The notes beneath the pieces were generated by a model, which did no database searches, was not told where the DNA came from, and worked only from the letters and a program-made list of their open reading frames with translations. 43,794 nucleotides of DNA from Planctomycetota bacterium. GTDB taxonomy: Bacteria; Planctomycetota; Planctomycetia; Pirellulales; Pirellulaceae. The DNA is taken from assembly GCA_963205385.1 (NCBI GenBank), contig CAUJKE010000349.1:1-43794 (forward strand), given 5' to 3'. Position 1 is the first letter of the stretch. Every line of letters starts with the position of its first letter. Below are positions 41,670-43,794 of this stretch, piece after piece. Made by a program: the position numbers and the translations under genes.

Positions 41670-42059
41670 TTAGTGTGCCTTCGAAGTTCGCAACCGCGTG
41701 CCAAATTGCAGGCTCATCAGAATCTCGTTTGAGCTGAGATTCTCTGGGAAGTACACGCCGCCGACTTTGGCGTTCCGCAGCGAGCAGCCTTCCAGGTCGA
41801 TCTGCCGCAAGTCTTGCCCGCGCAGGTCGGCGTCTTTGAGATAGGCGCCGCGGAGGATGACTTTCGCAAGATCGACCTTGCGCAGGTCCACGCTCCGCAT
41901 GTCGGCGTGCGAGAAGTCGAGCACGTCGCGCAGCTCGGCATAGCGATGAAAACCGGCGACGTCGCCGACTCGCAAGCAGCGATATGCCGGATGATTGATG
42001 AAGCGGGCGGTGCAAATCGTGCCGTCGTCGGTCGTTTCGGGATCGGTGATCGTGGTCAT
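41670..42059 (-). CDS. Pentapeptide-repeat protein
   Basis: 129 residues starting at ATG 42059 ('MTTITDPETTDDG'). After about 40 residues with no known motif ('INHPAYRCLRVGDVAGFHRY'), pentapeptide repeats of the A(D/N)LxX type run through 'LDFSHADMRSVDLRKVDLAK', 'VILRGAYLKDADLRGQDLRQ' and 'IDLEGCSLRNAKVGGVYF', roughly twelve units. These form a right-handed square beta-helix; some family members mimic DNA, but most have no known role. Its base composition is like the main chromosome, so it marks the right side of the island. It is not obviously in an operon with the DUF4139-like genes upstream (143-nt gap). Confidence 0.85.
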   Translation of the reverse strand: MTTITDPETTDDGTICTARFINHPAYRCLRVGDVAGFHRYAELRDVLDFSHADMRSVDLRKVDLAKVILRGAYLKDADLRGQDLRQIDLEGCSLRNAKVGGVYFPENLSSNEILMSLQFGTRLRTSKAH

Positions 42060-42202
42060 GGCGGCTCTCGCAAGTGACGCGCGACGCACACCTGCGCATC
42101 GCTCCTTGTCGCAACCCTACGGCGCGAATGAACACCGCGCCGCCACACGGTTTCCGATTGTGCCGGTGACGCCGATTACGCCGCCGCACGCGCCTGCCGC
42201 GA

Positions 42203-43453
42203 TTAGTACCGGCGGAACTTGCGCACGTAGGTGATGAACAAGTCGTACTTCTTATCCACCGTGGTCGGGGCCAGTTGCACCTCGAACTCGACGTTGTTGA
42301 CATCGATGCGTTTGGTCGTCACCTTGTCGCCGTGCGGGATTTCCTTCTCTTTCATCTCGTTCCGCTCGCCGGTGATTTCCATGAGTTGCATCTTTTCGAT
42401 GATCCACTCGCCATCGAGATGTTCCTTGATGGTCAGCGGCACGGAAATGGGATCGCCATTGGCCGTTTTGAAATTCTGCATCCGGTAGCGAAAGCGCGTC
42501 CGCAGATGACGGAACTGCGGCTTGGTCACGGACTCCTTGCCGTCGAGCGTGACCCGCTTGCAGGTGACTTCGTCGAAGTTCGCCTTGGGTCCATCCTCCG
42601 GCGGCATGGGGAAGTATTCGACTTTCACGTCCTGCGCCACGCCGATGTACAGATCCAGCGGGGCGAAGAGGGGCGTGTAGGCCGCCCAGTCTTCGCCGAG
42701 AAACGCCTGGCTGCGAACTTCGTCGCCACCAGCGGCCGCTTCCTTGATGAACAGCCGCATCTTGCCGTGCGGCAGCGGGAACGCACCCAGGTTGTTGGCC
42801 TTGTCGTTGAGCAGTCGGTAGAACATCCGCGTCCGCTCTTGATCGACGGACGGATCGAACACGTAGCGTTTCTCAATCGGAACCTCTGCGAACTTCGCGG
42901 CGAGCATCCGCTTGCGTTCGCCGTTGTTGAAGTAGCGCACCGTGGTCTTCCCGACGCCAGGCTGAATCGTGCTCTCGCCGAAGCTTTCGCCGGAGGTGTT
43001 GGTGACGGTCATGTAGACCTGCATCAGCAACTTCTTTTCGTCGTTTTCGACGATCCCTTGGTAGCTCGGATCGGCCGCCATGTTGCCGATGAGATACGAA
43101 ATCCGAATCACCGCCGGTCCCGCCTTTTCGGCGCTCACCGTCCAGTACAAAGCGTTCTCGTTGGGCGGATAGTTGGTATTAAGCACGTTGATCTCGCCAT
43201 CCCCTTCGATGACGCGAAAAACGATCGAGTCCTTGTCGATGTTGATGTTCGCCCAGGAGAAATCGACCTGGTTACGTCCCGATTGCAAGTTGACCGTGCG
43301 CTCTTCCTCGACGAGCGTGAATCGTCCGTTTTGAATATCGACCCGCACGGTCTCGCGCTCGGGGAGCGTGGTGAGCTTGATGCGGGCGTGGGCGGTGGAG
43401 CCCAGCGCGAGCGAAATTGCCAAGGCGAAGGCAAAGAGCAGGTTGGTGCGCAT
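42203..43453 (-). CDS. Secreted DUF4139-like protein, copy A
   Basis: 416 residues with a Sec signal peptide ('LLFAFALAISLALGSTAHA'), ATG 43453 preceded by AAGGGA. The body is beta-rich ('RETVRVDIQNGRFTLVEEER', 'VDFSWANINIDKDSIVFRVI'), then 'GAFPLPHGKMRLFIKEAAAG', 'GEDWAAYTPLFAPLDLYIGV' and C-terminal 'VEFEVQLAPTTVDKKYDLFI'. The 'PLPxGKMRLF ... GED ... L.LYIG' pattern resembles the DUF4139 C-terminal domain, whose function is unknown. No catalytic motif is seen. The next gene upstream encodes a related protein, so this is a tandem pair. The assignment is moderate. Confidence 0.75.
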   Translation of the reverse strand: MRTNLLFAFALAISLALGSTAHARIKLTTLPERETVRVDIQNGRFTLVEEERTVNLQSGRNQVDFSWANINIDKDSIVFRVIEGDGEINVLNTNYPPNENALYWTVSAEKAGPAVIRISYLIGNMAADPSYQGIVENDEKKLLMQVYMTVTNTSGESFGESTIQPGVGKTTVRYFNNGERKRMLAAKFAEVPIEKRYVFDPSVDQERTRMFYRLLNDKANNLGAFPLPHGKMRLFIKEAAAGGDEVRSQAFLGEDWAAYTPLFAPLDLYIGVAQDVKVEYFPMPPEDGPKANFDEVTCKRVTLDGKESVTKPQFRHLRTRFRYRMQNFKTANGDPISVPLTIKEHLDGEWIIEKMQLMEITGERNEMKEKEIPHGDKVTTKRIDVNNVEFEVQLAPTTVDKKYDLFITYVRKFRRY

Positions 43454-43522
43454 AACAGTTCCCTTGTGATAAGTGAGACTTGCTTTGATAGTCCGCTGTA
43501 CTTTCGCGAAGCGTGAGGCGAC

Positions 43523-43794
43523 TCACAGCGGCTCGCGTTTTTTCTCGACATTGAGCTCCGGCCCGACTTTGCGCCGCTTGTACGTCACGCTATAACGCAC
43601 CAACTGCTTCTCGCCGGGCTGGAGATCGAGGAAATACTTGACGTGGTTCGTATCGACCCGCTCGATTTTGCCGGCGATCGTGTGCATATCGACATACGCG
43701 CCCGGCTCGGGGCTATTCCAATCGGCCGGCGCGTCGCCGTTTCCCCACAGCACGATGTTGTCCTCGAAGTGGCGCTCGAGTTCGACTTTCGCCA
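43523..43794 (-). CDS. DUF4139-like protein, copy B, 5' part outside the window
   Basis: The frame is open from the TGA at 43523-43525 to the window edge (about 90 residues seen), so only the C-terminus is present. It reads 'AKVELERHFEDNIVLWGNGD', then 'HVKYFLDLQPGEKQLVRYSV' and 'TYKRRKVGPELNVEKKREPL'. The last beta-strand pattern ('YFLDLQPGEKQLVRYSVTY') is the one expected at the end of DUF4139-type domains, and it parallels the end of copy A. It lies 69 nt upstream of copy A on the same strand, probably the same operon. Nothing else can be said from this fragment. Confidence 0.7.
   Translation of the reverse strand, partial: AKVELERHFEDNIVLWGNGDAPADWNSPEPGAYVDMHTIAGKIERVDTNHVKYFLDLQPGEKQLVRYSVTYKRRKVGPELNVEKKREPL

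Noticed and set aside
42275..43516. 413-codon plus-strand frame opposite the DUF4139-like gene
   Set aside because: Antisense shadow; the minus-strand reading has a signal peptide, a ribosome site and family-like sequence, whereas this one has none.

Overview
The window reads as chromosomal DNA of a planctomycete, most likely of the Pirellulales type. The signs are a roughly 1000-residue PVC-type haem-binding 'membrane-bound dehydrogenase' protein, a valine/threonine/tyrosine-rich repeat protein of the kind reported from planctomycete cell walls, a DUF1501-like Tat leader, a separately transcribed LptD homologue, high GC with many long antisense shadow frames, and mostly short, loosely packed operons. 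No rRNA, tRNA, CRISPR array or complete insertion sequence was found.

Layout. 1-2844: the 3' end of a TPR-like gene and a metallophosphoesterase. 2972-8562 (minus): a GT2 glycosyltransferase with a short ceramidase-like protein directly downstream, then the large PVC cytochrome/dehydrogenase. 8679-11853: a sugar isomerase-like TIM barrel, a 67-residue orphan, an unusual two-cluster ferredoxin and lysA. 12027-19381 (minus): a glycogen-centred block of glgA, an MscS channel with a long coiled coil, galT and a GH57 glucanotransferase/amylase. 19820-22410 (plus): an ECF sigma factor, an overlapping single-pass membrane protein (probable anti-sigma factor) and an HtrA-like protein that has lost two of its three catalytic residues. 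22576-25269: a trans-sulfuration enzyme and an APC permease, divergently transcribed. 25800-31131 (plus): a three-gene system of GAF-GAF-TM-HlyD, a second HlyD-type adaptor, and a PqqD-M50 protease-HlyD fusion. 31204-36750 (minus): an envelope block with the repeat protein, dgkA and lptD. 37120-38628: a DinB-like protein and RarD. 38882-41541: a visibly more AT-rich, partly decayed restriction-modification island (frameshifted cytosine methyltransferase, XRE regulator, HNH nuclease, a chimeric DUF4928-like protein, Vsr). 41670-43794 (minus): a pentapeptide-repeat protein and two tandem DUF4139-like secreted proteins, the second cut by the window edge.

Most interesting. (1) The three-gene export-like system carries sensor domains, a zinc protease and three lipoyl/HlyD modules but no recognisable ATPase, RND pump or precursor peptide nearby. 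(2) An intergenic element occurs at two loci 3 kb apart. Each copy has two hairpins spaced exactly 67 nt, and the stems differ by compensatory changes; one locus also carries a partial inverted copy. (3) In the decayed island, the start of a DUF1501-type secreted protein appears joined to the C-terminal half of a restriction-type protein. (4) An ECF sigma factor is paired with a degenerate HtrA.
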